Below, piece by piece: positions 1 through 9,256 of a stretch of DNA of 64,000 nucleotides. This DNA is from CAVORB01 sp963736235 (GTDB taxonomy: Bacteria > Pseudomonadota > Gammaproteobacteria > Chromatiales > Chromatiaceae): positions 930,001 to 994,000 of the forward strand of contig CAVTOR010000031.1 of NCBI GenBank assembly GCA_963736235.1. Reading direction: 5' to 3'. The notes below the pieces were generated by a model, which had not been told where the DNA came from, searched no databases, and was given only the letters and a program-made list of their open reading frames with translations. Position 1 is the stretch's first letter, and every line of letters begins with the position of its first letter. The position numbers and the translations under genes were made by a program.

Positions 1-318
1 TACTGGCTGGATGTCAGCGATGAAAAAGGCGAGCTGTTGTACCGCCGACGCATCGCCGAGGCCGGCAGAGAACGACTCGAGGCCTACACCGGCGACAAGG
101 AGCAGCCATTCGCGGTCTCGGAGAAGGTCTCGGATGAGATCGTCACCGTCGTCGTGCCCGAGTATCCCCACGCCGCGAGCCTGAAGATCCGGCAGCAGTT
201 CGTCGAGCGGCGGCAGGCGAATGAGCGCACGCCCGCGAGGCCGGGGGAACCGTTACAGAGCCGTGAGGTCCTCGAGCTGGACCTCCGCCGCTTGAACGAA
301 CAGGGAGGTGAGAAATGA
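1..318 (+). CDS. hypothetical protein, 5' end outside window
   Basis: The reading frame is open from the first base (Tyr-Trp-Leu-Asp-Val...) to a TGA at 316-318, so this is the C-terminal ~105 residues of a protein that starts before the window. The visible part is charged and hydrophilic (many Arg, Glu, Gln), without membrane segments or a motif I recognise. Its stop overlaps the ATG of the next gene (ATGA at 315-318), so the two are translationally coupled and probably work together, perhaps as an accessory protein of the M64/VWA protein. Function unknown. Confidence 0.7.
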   Translation, partial: YWLDVSDEKGELLYRRRIAEAGRERLEAYTGDKEQPFAVSEKVSDEIVTVVVPEYPHAASLKIRQQFVERRQANERTPARPGEPLQSREVLELDLRRLNEQGGEK

Positions 319-3092
319 GCGCATCCGACGGTTATGTAATCGGTCTCACCAAGGTACACGACGCCGGCCCGGCCACGCAGAAGCTCAACATCGTCGTCGT
401 CGCCGAGGGCTTCGAGGCGGGCGACATGGCGGACTTCCGCACCCGCGTCGACGAGCTGCTGGACTTCATGCTGCAGGAGGCGCCGTTTGACGAGGAGGAG
501 ATCGCCTGCGGCTTCAATCTGTACCGGCTGGAGGTCGCCAGCGACGAAACCGGGGCGGACGACCCAGACTGCGATGGTGCCGGCGCCGACACCACCGCCG
601 ACACCTACTTCGACGCGTCCTTCTGCTGGGACGGCCAGATCCGCAGGCTGTTGTATTGCGACACCGCCCTGGTCATCGACAAGGTGGACGACCATCTGCC
701 CGAATGGCACGCGATCGTGGTCCTGGTCAACTCGACCATCCGCGGCGGCGGCGGCGGCACGGTCGCCGTGCTCAGCACCGGCAGCTCGGACTGGAAGGAC
801 GTCGCGCTGCACGAGATGGGACATTCGCTGTTCGGCCTGGCGGACGAGTACGACTACTACCAGGGTTGCAGCAGCGGCGAGACCGATCGCGACAACTACA
901 CCGGTGGCGAGCCGTCCGAACCGAACGTGACGGCCAACACCAACGCCGCGACCTTGAAATGGTCGGCACTGGTGACCTCCGGCGCGGCCATCCCGACCAT
1001 GAGCAACCCGGATTGCACCGGGTGCAACAACGGCGCAAGCCCGGTTGCCGCCGGAACGGTCGGCCTGTTCGAAGGCGCGCGCTACTTCCATTGCGGGGCC
1101 TATCGCCCGGAGTACAGCTGCCGGATGCGGGTGTCTACGGCCGATTACTGCGCGGTGTGCCAGGAGGAGATCCGCGATGTGATGGCGCCTTACGCGCAAT
1201 CCGCGAACATCGCGCTGAACACCGCCAGCATCAATTTTAACGACGTGCCAGAGGGGGTCACCACCATCCGTGCCGCCTCGTGGACGGTCGAGTCCTGCCT
1301 CGACAAGACCTTCACCGTCGTCAGCGGACCGACCGATGCGGCATTCAGTCCGTTCGACGGCACCACGGCGCTGTCCGAGGCGACCGGGCCCAGTCCGCGT
1401 CAGGCGTATCTCTGGTTCCAGTACACCGGTGGCGCGCCCGGCAGCACCGCCAACGGCTCGGTCACCATCCGCTGCGAGGAGACCGGCGACGAGTGGACCA
1501 TCCCGCTGACGGCCAACAGCGTCGCCCGACCGACCGTCGTCGTTCAGCTGGTGTTCGACCAGTCGGGCAGCATGACCCTGCTCACCGCCGACGGGCGCAC
1601 CCGCGAGCAGGTACTGCGCGACTCTGCATCGGTACTGGTCGATCTGCTCTACCCGGACAGCGGGATCGGCATGAACACCTACGACGAGGACCCGCACCCA
1701 TTGATGGAGATCGAGCCCGCGGGCGCCGTGGGCATCGGGCTCGGCAGACTGCATGCGCGTTCCGCCATCAGCACGTACGCCGCAAACCCGGCGGGGATGA
1801 CCGCCATCGGCGACGGGATCGAGCTTGCGCGACAGAAGCTCAACGCCGCGAGCGGTTATGACCAGAAGGCCATGATCGTGTTCACCGACGGCATCGAGAC
1901 GGCGCCGCAATACGTCGCCGACGTGGCCGCCAGCGTGGTCGACAGCCGCGTGTTCGCGATCGGCATGGGCAACGCGAGCGATATCCAGCCGGCAACGCTG
2001 AACGCCCTGACGGACAATACCGGCGGCTATCTGCTCATGACCGGCACTCTGAGCAGCGACGATGTCTTCCTGCTCTCCAAGTACTACCTGCAGATCCTCG
2101 CCGGGGTGAGCAACAACGACATCGTCCTCGATCCGGAGGGGGTGATCAGCGCGGCCACCAAGACGGTCGTGCGCATCCCATTCGATGTCGCCGATACCGA
2201 CATCGAGATCACCACCACCTTGCTCAGCGACATCCCCTCGGCGCTGGAGTACGTGGTCGAGACCCCGGGAGGCGAGTTCATCCACCCCGGAATCGCGGCC
2301 AGCGATCCGACGGTGGACCACAGCCTGAGCGCCCAATCGGCCTTCTACCGCTTCTCGCTCCCGAACGTCTCGGCGAGCGGAGCGGCCAGCCGCGAGGGAC
2401 GCTGGCACGTCCTGCTGGGCGTCAACTACAAGAACCTGCTCAACTGGCTGCGCGAGCGTCAGCGCGATCTGACGGACGATCAGATCGCTAGCTATCCGGT
2501 GCGCTACAACGTCAGCGTCCAGGCGTACTCCAACCTCAACATGCAGGCACGGCTGCTGCAGAACCACCACGGCGCGGACGCGACCTTCACCCTGCGCGCC
2601 ACCCTCACCGAGTACGGCGCGCCGGTGCGAGGCTCCGCCACGGTGTGGGCCGAGATCACGAAGCCCGACGGCACCCAGAGCACGCTGTCCCTGGATGAGA
2701 CCCAGCAAGGCGTGTTCGAGGCCAGCGTGGTCCCATCCTCGACCGGGGTGCTACGCGCCCGCGTCCGCGGTCAGGGCGAGACCCGGCGGGGCCTGCCGTT
2801 CACCCGCGAGCAGCTGGTTACCGGCGCCACCTGGGTCGGCGGCGATCGACCCTGGGAACCGCCGCGGGACGGAAGCCCCGAGGAGGACGGGCTCGAGCGC
2901 CTGCTGAGCTGCCTCTGCACCGGCAAGATGCTCAGTCCGGAGCTGATGGAGCGGCTGGAGAAATCCGGCCTCAACATCAGGGCCCTGCTCGAGTGCGTGT
3001 GCGCCAGACGCGAGGACGTGACCGGTAAGATCAGTCGCATCGACCCGGAGATCGTCAAGGCCATGACCACGTTGAACCGGTTGCTCAAGTAG
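315..3092 (+). CDS. M64-family metallopeptidase with von Willebrand A domain
   Basis: 925 residues. The N-terminal ~300 residues resemble the IgA-peptidase M64 family: a zinc-binding HEMGH motif at about residues 166-170 followed by FGLADEY, as in that family, with many Cys residues (for example CTGCNNG, CRMRV, CAVCQEE) that may form disulfides. A middle beta-rich segment (about 295-405) is followed by a VWA domain starting near residue 408 with a MIDAS-like DQSGSM motif and later FTDG. The C-terminal part (about 600-850) looks like beta-sandwich modules. There is no clear signal peptide at this start, which is set by the ATGA overlap with the upstream gene and the preceding GGGAGGTGAG ribosome site. 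Predicted role: metal-dependent endopeptidase with an adhesion or protein-binding domain; the substrate is unknown. Confidence 0.8.
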   Translation: MSASDGYVIGLTKVHDAGPATQKLNIVVVAEGFEAGDMADFRTRVDELLDFMLQEAPFDEEEIACGFNLYRLEVASDETGADDPDCDGAGADTTADTYFDASFCWDGQIRRLLYCDTALVIDKVDDHLPEWHAIVVLVNSTIRGGGGGTVAVLSTGSSDWKDVALHEMGHSLFGLADEYDYYQGCSSGETDRDNYTGGEPSEPNVTANTNAATLKWSALVTSGAAIPTMSNPDCTGCNNGASPVAAGTVGLFEGARYFHCGAYRPEYSCRMRVSTADYCAVCQEEIRDVMAPYAQSANIALNTASINFNDVPEGVTTIRAASWTVESCLDKTFTVVSGPTDAAFSPFDGTTALSEATGPSPRQAYLWFQYTGGAPGSTANGSVTIRCEETGDEWTIPLTANSVARPTVVVQLVFDQSGSMTLLTADGRTREQVLRDSASVLVDLLYPDSGIGMNTYDEDPHPLMEIEPAGAVGIGLGRLHARSAISTYAANPAGMTAIGDGIELARQKLNAASGYDQKAMIVFTDGIETAPQYVADVAASVVDSRVFAIGMGNASDIQPATLNALTDNTGGYLLMTGTLSSDDVFLLSKYYLQILAGVSNNDIVLDPEGVISAATKTVVRIPFDVADTDIEITTTLLSDIPSALEYVVETPGGEFIHPGIAASDPTVDHSLSAQSAFYRFSLPNVSASGAASREGRWHVLLGVNYKNLLNWLRERQRDLTDDQIASYPVRYNVSVQAYSNLNMQARLLQNHHGADATFTLRATLTEYGAPVRGSATVWAEITKPDGTQSTLSLDETQQGVFEASVVPSSTGVLRARVRGQGETRRGLPFTREQLVTGATWVGGDRPWEPPRDGSPEEDGLERLLSCLCTGKMLSPELMERLEKSGLNIRALLECVCARREDVTGKISRIDPEIVKAMTTLNRLLK

Positions 3093-3114
3093 CCGGCGCC
3101 AAGGTCCGTGATCA

Positions 3115-3150
3115 CCGGCAGCCCAGCGGGGCTGTCGGCTTCTTTTCTTT
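3115..3150 (+). terminator. Rho-independent terminator
   Basis: A 10-bp stem (CCGGCAGCCC / GGGCTGTCGG, one G-T pair) with an AGCG loop is followed by the T-rich run CTTCTTTTCTTT. It lies 22 bp after the M64/VWA stop codon and would end that operon. Confidence 0.75.
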
Positions 3151-3178
3151 CGGTTTAGGGGCAGAAGCTCGCGCCGGG

Positions 3179-4084
3179 TCATCCCGAAAAGGTCTGGCAC
3201 GCGGCCTCCGTGATCGCGGAGACCGCCGGATGCTTGATGCGGCGCTCCGCGGAAATGGCATAGAAGCGCTCCTTGACGTCCTCGGCGCGGCCGATGACCT
3301 GCACCCGGTACATATCGAGGACGTCCTCCTCCAGCACCGTGGGTGAGGTGAAGACGCCGACACCCGCCGCGCCAAAGGTCTTCATCAGGGCGCGATCCTC
3401 GAACTCCGCAACCACATGTGGGCGCAATGTCCTGGCGCTCGAACCAGAGCTCCAGCGCACGGCGCAGCGCGCTGCTGCCCGTCGGCATGAGCATGGGGGC
3501 GCCATCCAGGGAGCGCGGAAAGCCCGCCCGATAGGCTTGCGCCTCGTCGCCTGTCGCGAAGAAGCTGATCCCCGATTCGCCCAGCGGGTGGTTGTAGGCG
3601 CGGATATTGAGCGCCGGGCTGAGTGGGCTGTCCGCCAGCACCAGATCAAGCTTGTGCACCGAGAGGTCCGCCAGCAGGTCCGACCAACGGCGCCTCCTGG
3701 CACATCAGCCGTATCGGCTGCCGGCATGCGCAGCGCCGGGGCCAGCACCCGGTAGGCGAGGAGCTTGGGCACCACCATGGCGATGCCGACGTTCAGGGTC
3801 AGCGCGGAGCCCGGCGTCCGGCCGGCCGAGAACGTCGCTGCAACTCAGCCCCGAGCCGAAACATCTCGTCGGCGTAGGAGAAAACCAGCCGCCCGGTGTC
3901 GGTGAGCGACCAGATTGCGTCCCGCCTTGGCGAACAGCTTCCCGCCGACCTGCTCCTCCAGCTCCCGCAGCTGGCCGCTGATGGTCTGGGGCGTCAGATG
4001 CAGGATCTGCGAGGCGCGGACGATGGAGCCGTTAACGGCAACGGCCCAGAAGTAACGTAGGTGCTTGAGGTTGAGGCTTGCCAT
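3179..4084 (-). pseudogene. LysR-family regulator, NhaR-like, broken by several frameshifts
   Basis: The N-terminal fragment (start at 4084) is a typical NhaR-type helix-turn-helix: NLKHLRYFWAVA, then LHLTPQTISGQLRELEEQ. Continuation is recoverable only by switching frame several times: GRLVFSYADEMFRLGAEL around 3850-3900, HKLDLVLADSPLSP near 3600-3660, then LMPTGSSALRRALELWFERQ around 3430-3490, and finally the frame ending at 3179 with EDRALMKTFGAAGVGVF and KHPAVSAITEAACQTF. At least four frame changes within 900 bp are needed, far more than in the other broken genes of the window, so this is best read as a true pseudogene. Intact NhaR-type proteins of about 300 residues regulate sodium or pH responses; no antiporter gene adjoins it here. 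Confidence 0.8.
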
Positions 4085-4204
4085 TTCGCTGAAACTTGCC
4101 AGACGTTACGTCGATTCACTCAAAACAGCTCGCAGGGCGCGATGGCGAAGCCTATTGCGCCGATAGCGGAGCTGAGCTGCCACGAGGCAGACCACGGTCG
4201 CCCG

Positions 4205-4375
4205 GATGTCTTGAGAGAGCGCGTCTTAACTGGCGCGCTCCATTGCAAGCGCTGGCAACGAGTCTTCGCCGAACTGGCCGGTGATGCCGGTTTCGACGAA
4301 ACCTTCGTCAACAGTACGATTATTGGCGTCCAACAAGATTCGGCGGATGCCCAAGAAACAACGGCCCGCGGCAAC
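4205..4375 (+). mobile_element. possible remnant of an IS5-type transposase
   Basis: A plus-strand segment reads HCKRWQRVFAELAGDAGF followed by DETFVNSTIIGVQQDSADAQ. This resembles the part of IS5-family transposases around the first catalytic Asp (RW...GVWERVF.AL... then MIDSTIVRAHQH.AGA), with Asp replaced by Asn. No ends, inverted repeats or remaining catalytic residues are visible, and the frame soon loses resemblance. It sits between two broken genes, which fits an old insertion-and-decay scar. The assignment is by eye and uncertain. Confidence 0.4.
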
Positions 4376-4489
4376 CTTGTCCGATGGCGCCCCAAACCGG
4401 TACGGGCGCCCGACGCGAGTGAGGCCAAGCCGTTGCTCCAGGGCGTAATCGACCTGGCGTATATCTGGCCCGCCAAATGCCAGCACGAT

Positions 4490-5560
4490 CTAGGCCCCGA
4501 TCAGCTTCCGATACAGCACCAGATACTGATCCAGGATCGCCTGGCCCGAGAAATCGCACATCACCCGCGCATGGCCACGCTCGGCCAAGCCCTCGCGGAG
4601 CGCAGCGTCCTCCAGCAGAAGCCGCATGCCCTCGGTCAACGCCGACGGATCGTCGCAGGTCACGCGCCAGGCGTCTTCCCCGTTGCGCGTGACCTCCTGG
4701 GCACCGAGGAATTCGGTGGCGAGCAGCGGTTTTCCGTGGGCCCAGGTTTCGAGCAACACGTTGCCGAAGGGCTCGCCGCGCTTGGCGGGAAAGACGATCA
4801 AATCGGCCAAGTCATAGTAAGGGCCCGGATCAATCTGCCAACCGGTAAAGCGCAGGCGCTCGCTGATCCCGAGCTGCTCGGCTAGCGCCTCGCGCTCCGG
4901 TCCATCCCCCAGCACAAGCAGCACGACCGGGCGACCATCGACATCCGGGGCGAGCCGCGCGAAGCCCCGCAACAGGTCGTCGAATCCCTTGATCGGCGTG
5001 AAACGCCCCGGCGACATCAGCACCCAGGCATCCGCGGGAATTGCCCATTGCGCCCGCAGCGAGGCGAGATACTCAGCGGACGCAGCCTCCGGGAAATCGG
5101 CGAAGTTGTATATGAGGTGCACGCGCTCGACCGGCAGGCCGCCGCGGACCAGGTAATCGCAGATACCACGGGTGTTGCCGATTCAAGCATCGCAATGACT
5201 GAAGCCGTCAAGCTTGTAGTAGTTGCCCAGGCGCGCCACGTGCACGGACCGCCCGTGCGCGAATCGGCGTCCGGTGAAATGGGTGAGGCGCGTCGCCCTT
5301 CCCATGTAGGTCTGCACCAGGTCGGGTCCGAGACGCGCCAAGGCGCGGCGGACGCCCCAGCGCGAGACCGGATCCCAGACCGTATGCATGGGTACCTGAT
5401 CGAGCTTGACGGCGCCCCAGTCCGAGGGGACGAGCTCGCTGTTTCGGCGCACGATGGCATGGGTGGGCTCGCCGCGCCCCGCGAGCGCCCGCGTGAACCG
5501 GTAAAACCAGCGCTCGGCACCGCCGAGCGTCTTACTGCCGATCACCTGCGCGGTCTTCAT
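4490..5560 (-). pseudogene. glycosyltransferase family 4 protein interrupted by an in-frame TGA
   Basis: Two halves lie in exactly the same frame. The first (5560-5186) starts MKTAQVIGSKTLGGAERWFYR, the usual GT4 donor-loop start (GGAER), and reaches GFSHCDA; a TGA at 5183-5185 follows where a Trp would be expected (…CDA-stop-IGNTRGICDYL). The second half continues with LIYNF, the Rossmann-type SPGRFTPIKGFDDLL, FTGWQ, and the nucleotide-sugar binding PAKRGEPFGNVLLETWAHGKPLLAT. The product would be about 356 residues and probably transfers a sugar in envelope glycan or LPS synthesis. A single TGG-to-TGA change explains the break; no frameshift is needed. It could be a real nonsense mutation or a base-call error. 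Confidence 0.8.
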
Positions 5561-5953
5561 GCCGTCCCTCCCATGACCTCGCCCCCCAGCAGATCCGGGT
5601 ACAGGTGAAGCCTAACGGCCAAGGGCGAAAGGGATAGCAAACCCAGCCGCGAGATGGGTGGATCGGACGCGAAGCGGCCAACGAAGGAGCGTGCAAGCAA
5701 GGGTATTTGACCAGACATAGGGGGGCGACGGTTCATCACCAGGGTCATCACGGAATTCCAGGCCGATCTTACCCCTCACGCAGGACTTGGTCTCATCGGC
5801 ATGGCGCCGAATCAGCGGACAGACCCGGCGGCTGGCGCTGCAGCGATGTCGGGGTTGCACAGCGCCAGCCCAAGCGCAGACCGGACCTTGCTCCGAGGCG
5901 AAGGACCCCGCGACCGCGTACGACGCAGCCTGCGCGAAGAGCCGCAAGTTGAC
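5561..5953. other. intergenic region, no recognised gene
   Basis: About 390 bases between the glycosyltransferase start and the YkgJ-like gene. A minus-strand frame of 111 codons (5612-5947) runs through it, but I recognise no family, it has no convincing ribosome site, and the frame is rich in Arg/Ala as expected from chance reading of GC-rich DNA. I see no tRNA or terminator. Confidence 0.4.
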
Positions 5954-6235
5954 TCAGTCCGGTCTCGTTAAACGCTCCAGCTCCGCGAGGTACGCCATCG
6001 CCTCGGCCGCTTCGGAGCGGCACATCTCCGGCGTCGGACGCAGGGAGGCACAGAAGGCGGGGCGTTCCGGCCGGCCAAACAGCAGGCAGCGGTTATCTGG
6101 CGTGAGCTGGGCGCAACGCACCCCCGCGGGCTTACCCGCGGGCATGCCGGGGATCGGGCTCGCGACGGAAGGGGCAATGCAGCAGGCACCGCAATGAACA
6201 CGACAACCCGGCGCGTCGTCGTCCTCCGTCGCCAT
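5954..6235 (-). CDS. YkgJ-family cysteine cluster protein
   Basis: 93 residues containing the characteristic cysteine pattern CRVHCGACC near the N terminus, then PGMPAGKPAG, a central Cys (RCAQL) and NRCLLFG, FCASLRP and EMC. This spacing matches the zinc/iron-chelating CxxCGxCC (YkgJ) family, small cytoplasmic proteins whose biochemical role is not firmly known. The length is normal for the family. It is not obviously in an operon with the slipin gene, which starts its own unit on the same strand 45 bases further downstream in transcription order. Confidence 0.8.
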   Translation of the reverse strand: MATEDDDAPGCRVHCGACCIAPSVASPIPGMPAGKPAGVRCAQLTPDNRCLLFGRPERPAFCASLRPTPEMCRSEAAEAMAYLAELERLTRPD

Positions 6236-6279
6236 GGTTCCGGACCTCGATTGCCGAGGGTGCGCGGCGCGTTGACGGC

Positions 6280-7056
6280 TCAGCCGCGCGGGGCCGTCGA
6301 ACCCGCTCCCTCCTTCAGCTTGAGCAAAGGCTCCACCAGGTCCATCGGCAGCGGGAAGACGATGGTGGAAGATTTGTCTCCCGCCACCGCGGTTAGGGTC
6401 TCCATGTAGCGCAGCTGGATGGCCTGGGGTTGGGCCGAGAGGATACGCGCCGCCTCGGTGAGCTTCTCCGCCGCCTGCATCTCGCCCTCGGCATGGATGA
6501 CCTTGGCCCGCCGCGAGCGCTCCGCTTCCGCCTGGCGAGCGATGGCGCGGATCATGCTCTCGTCCAGGTCCACATGCTTGATCTCGACGTTGGCCACCTT
6601 GATGCCCCAGGCGTCGGTCTGGGTGTCGAGAATCCGGCGGACGTCGTCGTTGAGCTTGTCGCGCTCGGCGAGCATCTCGTCGAGCTCGTGCTGGCCGAGT
6701 ACCGAACGCAGCGTGGTCTGGGCAAGCTGGCTGGTCGCCATCAGATAGTCCTCGACCTGGATGATGGACTTCTCGGGATCCAGGACCCGGAAGTAGACGA
6801 CCGCGTTCACCTTCACCGACACGTTGTCGCGGGAGATCACGTCCTGACTCGGCACGTCCATGACGATAACCCGCAGGTCGACCTTGACCATCTGCTGAAC
6901 CACGGGCACCACAATGATCAGTCCTGGACCCTTGACCTTCCAGAAGCGGCCCAGGGTGAAGATCACCCCGCGCTCGTACTCGCGCAGGATCTTGATCGCG
7001 GAGACGATGAAGACGACGACCAGGACGATAACGGCGGCATAGACTTCGAATGGCAT
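6280..7056 (-). CDS. slipin / stomatin-like SPFH-domain membrane protein
   Basis: 258 residues. An N-terminal hydrophobic segment (about 5-22, VYAAVIVLVVVFIVSAI) is followed by the SPFH signature REYERGVIFTLGRFWKVKGPG and IVMDVPSQDVISRDNVSV, then VYFRVLDPEK, a Q-T-LRSVLG motif and a coiled-coil-like stretch with RQAEAERSRRAKVIHAEGEMQAAEKL. This is the standard slipin layout. Slipins form membrane-attached oligomers and are typically encoded beside an NfeD protease that cleaves them; here nfeD lies immediately upstream with a 2-base gap, so the pair forms one operon. A role in membrane microdomain organisation or quality control is inferred from the family. Confidence 0.93.
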   Translation of the reverse strand: MPFEVYAAVIVLVVVFIVSAIKILREYERGVIFTLGRFWKVKGPGLIIVVPVVQQMVKVDLRVIVMDVPSQDVISRDNVSVKVNAVVYFRVLDPEKSIIQVEDYLMATSQLAQTTLRSVLGQHELDEMLAERDKLNDDVRRILDTQTDAWGIKVANVEIKHVDLDESMIRAIARQAEAERSRRAKVIHAEGEMQAAEKLTEAARILSAQPQAIQLRYMETLTAVAGDKSSTIVFPLPMDLVEPLLKLKEGAGSTAPRG

Positions 7057-7058
7057 GA

Positions 7059-8462
7059 TCAGGATTCCTTCTCAGTTGTTTCGGGGACGACCAGGAGGGT
7101 CAGTCCGTCGCGCCCAGTGACGGTCACCGGCGCCCCGGGGTGGATGGCGACTTCGCTGCGGGCGGTCCAAACCTCTCCGTGAAGATGCACGCTGCCGGAC
7201 CCGGGAAACCCGGAAACGGCCTGTCCGTGCGCGCCAACCAGCTCCTCGGCACCGCTGACCACCGGCCTTCGATAAGACTTGAGGGCAAGGCCGATGATGA
7301 AGAAGAGCAGCAGCGCGCTGATCACGGCCAGTGTGAGGATCAGGGGAATCGACAGGCCGAAACCGGGCGCCTCGGTGTCGATCAGGATCAGCGAGCCCAC
7401 CACGAACGCGGCGACCCCGCCCAGGCCCAGGGCGCCGAAGCTGGGCGCGAATGCCTCGGCCACCATCAGTGCAAGTCCCAGCAACATGAGGGCGACGCCT
7501 GCGTAATTGATCGGCAGCAGCTGGAATGAATAAAGGGCGAGCACCAGGCACACGGCGCCGACGGTCCCGGGCACCACGGCGCCCGGGTTGGAGAACTCGT
7601 AGATCAACCCGTAGATGCCGACCAGCATCAGGATGTAGGCGATATTGGGGTTACTGATGATGGAGAGCAGGCGGCTATGCCAGTCGGGTGCCAATTCCAC
7701 CAGGACCAGGCCATCGGTGTCGAGCACCACGTCACCCGACGCGGTCTTCACCACCCGGCCGTCGATCATGGCGAGCAAGGCCTCGAGGTCCGGCGCCACG
7801 AGATCCACCACCCCAAGCCGGACCGCGTCTTCTGCCGGCAGGCTCGCGGCCTCGCGCACCGCCTTCTCCGCCCACTCCGCGTTGCGCCCGCGCATCTGCG
7901 CCAGGCTGCGGATGTAGGCCACCGCATCGTTGACAAGCTTGTCCTTTTTCGCATCCCCGCTGGACTTGGGCGCGGACTCAGCAGACGGCTCATCCTCCGC
8001 GGCGTCCTGCGGCTGCGATTTCTCAGGCGTTCCCGATGGCAGCCCGCCGAGCTCCACCGGGGTGGCAGCCCCGAGGTTGGTGCCCGGTGCCATGGCGGCC
8101 ACATGACAGGCATACAGGATGTAGGTTCCGGCGCTGGCTGCTCGCGCCCCGCTGGGGGCCACGTAGCAGACCACGGGCACATAGGAGGAGGTGACTGCCT
8201 TGACGATGGCACGCATGGAGGTGTCGAGACCACCCGGGGTGTCCATGCGTAGAACCAAAAGTCTGGCACCGCGGTCCTGCGCCTCGTCGATGGCCTTCCC
8301 GACGTAGGCGCTGGTGGCGGGACCGATAGCGCCGTCCACGTCGATGACGATGGCCTCAGCCAGTCCCCGGGCGTCGTCCTGCTCGCCGCCGGCCTGGGCC
8401 GTTGCCATGCCCGGAAACGCAAGCAACAGGCCGATCAGTGCGCACATCCAGCCGCGCTTCAT
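7059..8462 (-). CDS. NfeD-family membrane-bound serine protease (long form)
   Basis: 467 residues. A signal peptide (MKRGWMCALIGLLLAFPGMATAQA) is followed by a ClpP-like protease domain, about residues 30-235, with LRMDTPGGLD and the nucleophile-region motif GARAASAGTYI. A charged linker (EKSQPQDAAEDEPSAESAPK) interrupts the protease domain. Then come four or so membrane segments (about 270-395) and a C-terminal OB-fold NfeD domain (ELVGAHGQAVSGF, VHLHGEVWTA). Long NfeD proteins cleave the C-terminal region of their partner slipin, whose gene follows after 2 bases. The start at 8462 is supported by the signal peptide. Confidence 0.93.
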   Translation of the reverse strand: MKRGWMCALIGLLLAFPGMATAQAGGEQDDARGLAEAIVIDVDGAIGPATSAYVGKAIDEAQDRGARLLVLRMDTPGGLDTSMRAIVKAVTSSYVPVVCYVAPSGARAASAGTYILYACHVAAMAPGTNLGAATPVELGGLPSGTPEKSQPQDAAEDEPSAESAPKSSGDAKKDKLVNDAVAYIRSLAQMRGRNAEWAEKAVREAASLPAEDAVRLGVVDLVAPDLEALLAMIDGRVVKTASGDVVLDTDGLVLVELAPDWHSRLLSIISNPNIAYILMLVGIYGLIYEFSNPGAVVPGTVGAVCLVLALYSFQLLPINYAGVALMLLGLALMVAEAFAPSFGALGLGGVAAFVVGSLILIDTEAPGFGLSIPLILTLAVISALLLFFIIGLALKSYRRPVVSGAEELVGAHGQAVSGFPGSGSVHLHGEVWTARSEVAIHPGAPVTVTGRDGLTLLVVPETTEKES

Positions 8463-8571
8463 GATTCATCTCCTCGCTAACCGCAACAAGGTACGCGCCG
8501 TCAGCGCTCATCCTAAAGGTTAGACGCGTAAAGCGAGAAATGTCACACGACGACGACCACCTCGCCACCGC

Positions 8572-8577
8572 TATAAT
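8572..8577 (+). promoter_or_regulatory. putative -10 element for moaE
   Basis: A perfect TATAAT lies 35 bases upstream of the moaE ATG. No good -35 hexamer is evident at 16-18 bases spacing, so the promoter is probable rather than certain. Confidence 0.4.
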
Positions 8578-8612
8578 CGAAGCGTCACCCAGCCACCGAG
8601 CCAAAGCGCGCC

Positions 8613-9068
8613 ATGATCGAGATCCGCGTCCAACCAGGGCCCTTCGACCTCGCCGCCGAGCAGCAATCCCTGCTGCGCGGGCGGCCGGAGGTCGGCGCCC
8701 TGGTCAGCTTCCTCGGCCTGATGCGGGACATGAACGACGGCACGCGGGTCAGCAGCATGATCCTCGAGCACTATCCGGGGATGACCGAAAAGGCGCTGGA
8801 AGCCATCGCCGAGGAGGCCGCGGGGCGCTGGGACCTGATGCGCATCCGCATCATCCACCGTGTCGGCCCGCTCGCGCCCCAGGACCCCATCGTGCTGGTC
8901 GCGGTCACCAGCAGCCACCGCGGGGAGGCCTTCCGCGCCTGCGAGTTCCTGATCGACTACCTCAAGACCCGGGCGCCCTTCTGGAAGAAGGAGATCACGG
9001 ACGAAGGAGAACGCTGGGTGGACGCGCGGTCCACGGACGACGAGGCGGCGGAGCGCTGGGAACCGTAA
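8613..9068 (+). CDS. moaE: molybdopterin synthase catalytic subunit MoaE
   Basis: 151 residues, the usual length for MoaE. Recognisable blocks are GALVSFLGLMRDMNDG, MILEHYPGMTEKAL, RIRIIHRVGPL, VLVAVTSSHRGEAFRACEFLIDYLKTRAPFWKKE and WVDAR. The Lys-rich FWKKE segment contains the conserved catalytic lysine region. MoaE combines with the thiocarboxylated small subunit MoaD to insert two sulfur atoms into precursor Z (cPMP) during molybdenum cofactor synthesis in the cytoplasm. No moaD or other moa gene is present nearby, so it is an isolated cofactor gene. Confidence 0.95.
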   Translation: MIEIRVQPGPFDLAAEQQSLLRGRPEVGALVSFLGLMRDMNDGTRVSSMILEHYPGMTEKALEAIAEEAAGRWDLMRIRIIHRVGPLAPQDPIVLVAVTSSHRGEAFRACEFLIDYLKTRAPFWKKEITDEGERWVDARSTDDEAAERWEP

Positions 9069-9256
9069 CCGCGTGAGAAGACGAACACTCCGATGCTCCC
9101 CGGCGGTGCAGATGCGGCGAAGAGTCATGCCCACTGACGGCCAAGCTCGATCATGGAGCATGGCTTGCGCGCCGAACGCAGCAGAGTCTTTCGCCCGCGA
9201 GGGATTTCCCGACACCTCTGGTTTCCGAACCGGCCGCGCGCGACCTGGAGCGGGTG

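Noticed and set aside
84..2708. 874-codon frame on the minus strand
   Set aside because: It is antisense to the M64/VWA gene, is rich in Arg/His/Val/Ala/Gly as expected for a GC-rich shadow frame, and has no recognisable domain, while the plus strand has clear zinc and MIDAS motifs.
5183..5185. TGA as selenocysteine or recoding in the glycosyltransferase
   Set aside because: Family context calls for Trp, there is no visible SECIS-type hairpin directly downstream, and the neighbourhood is degraded.
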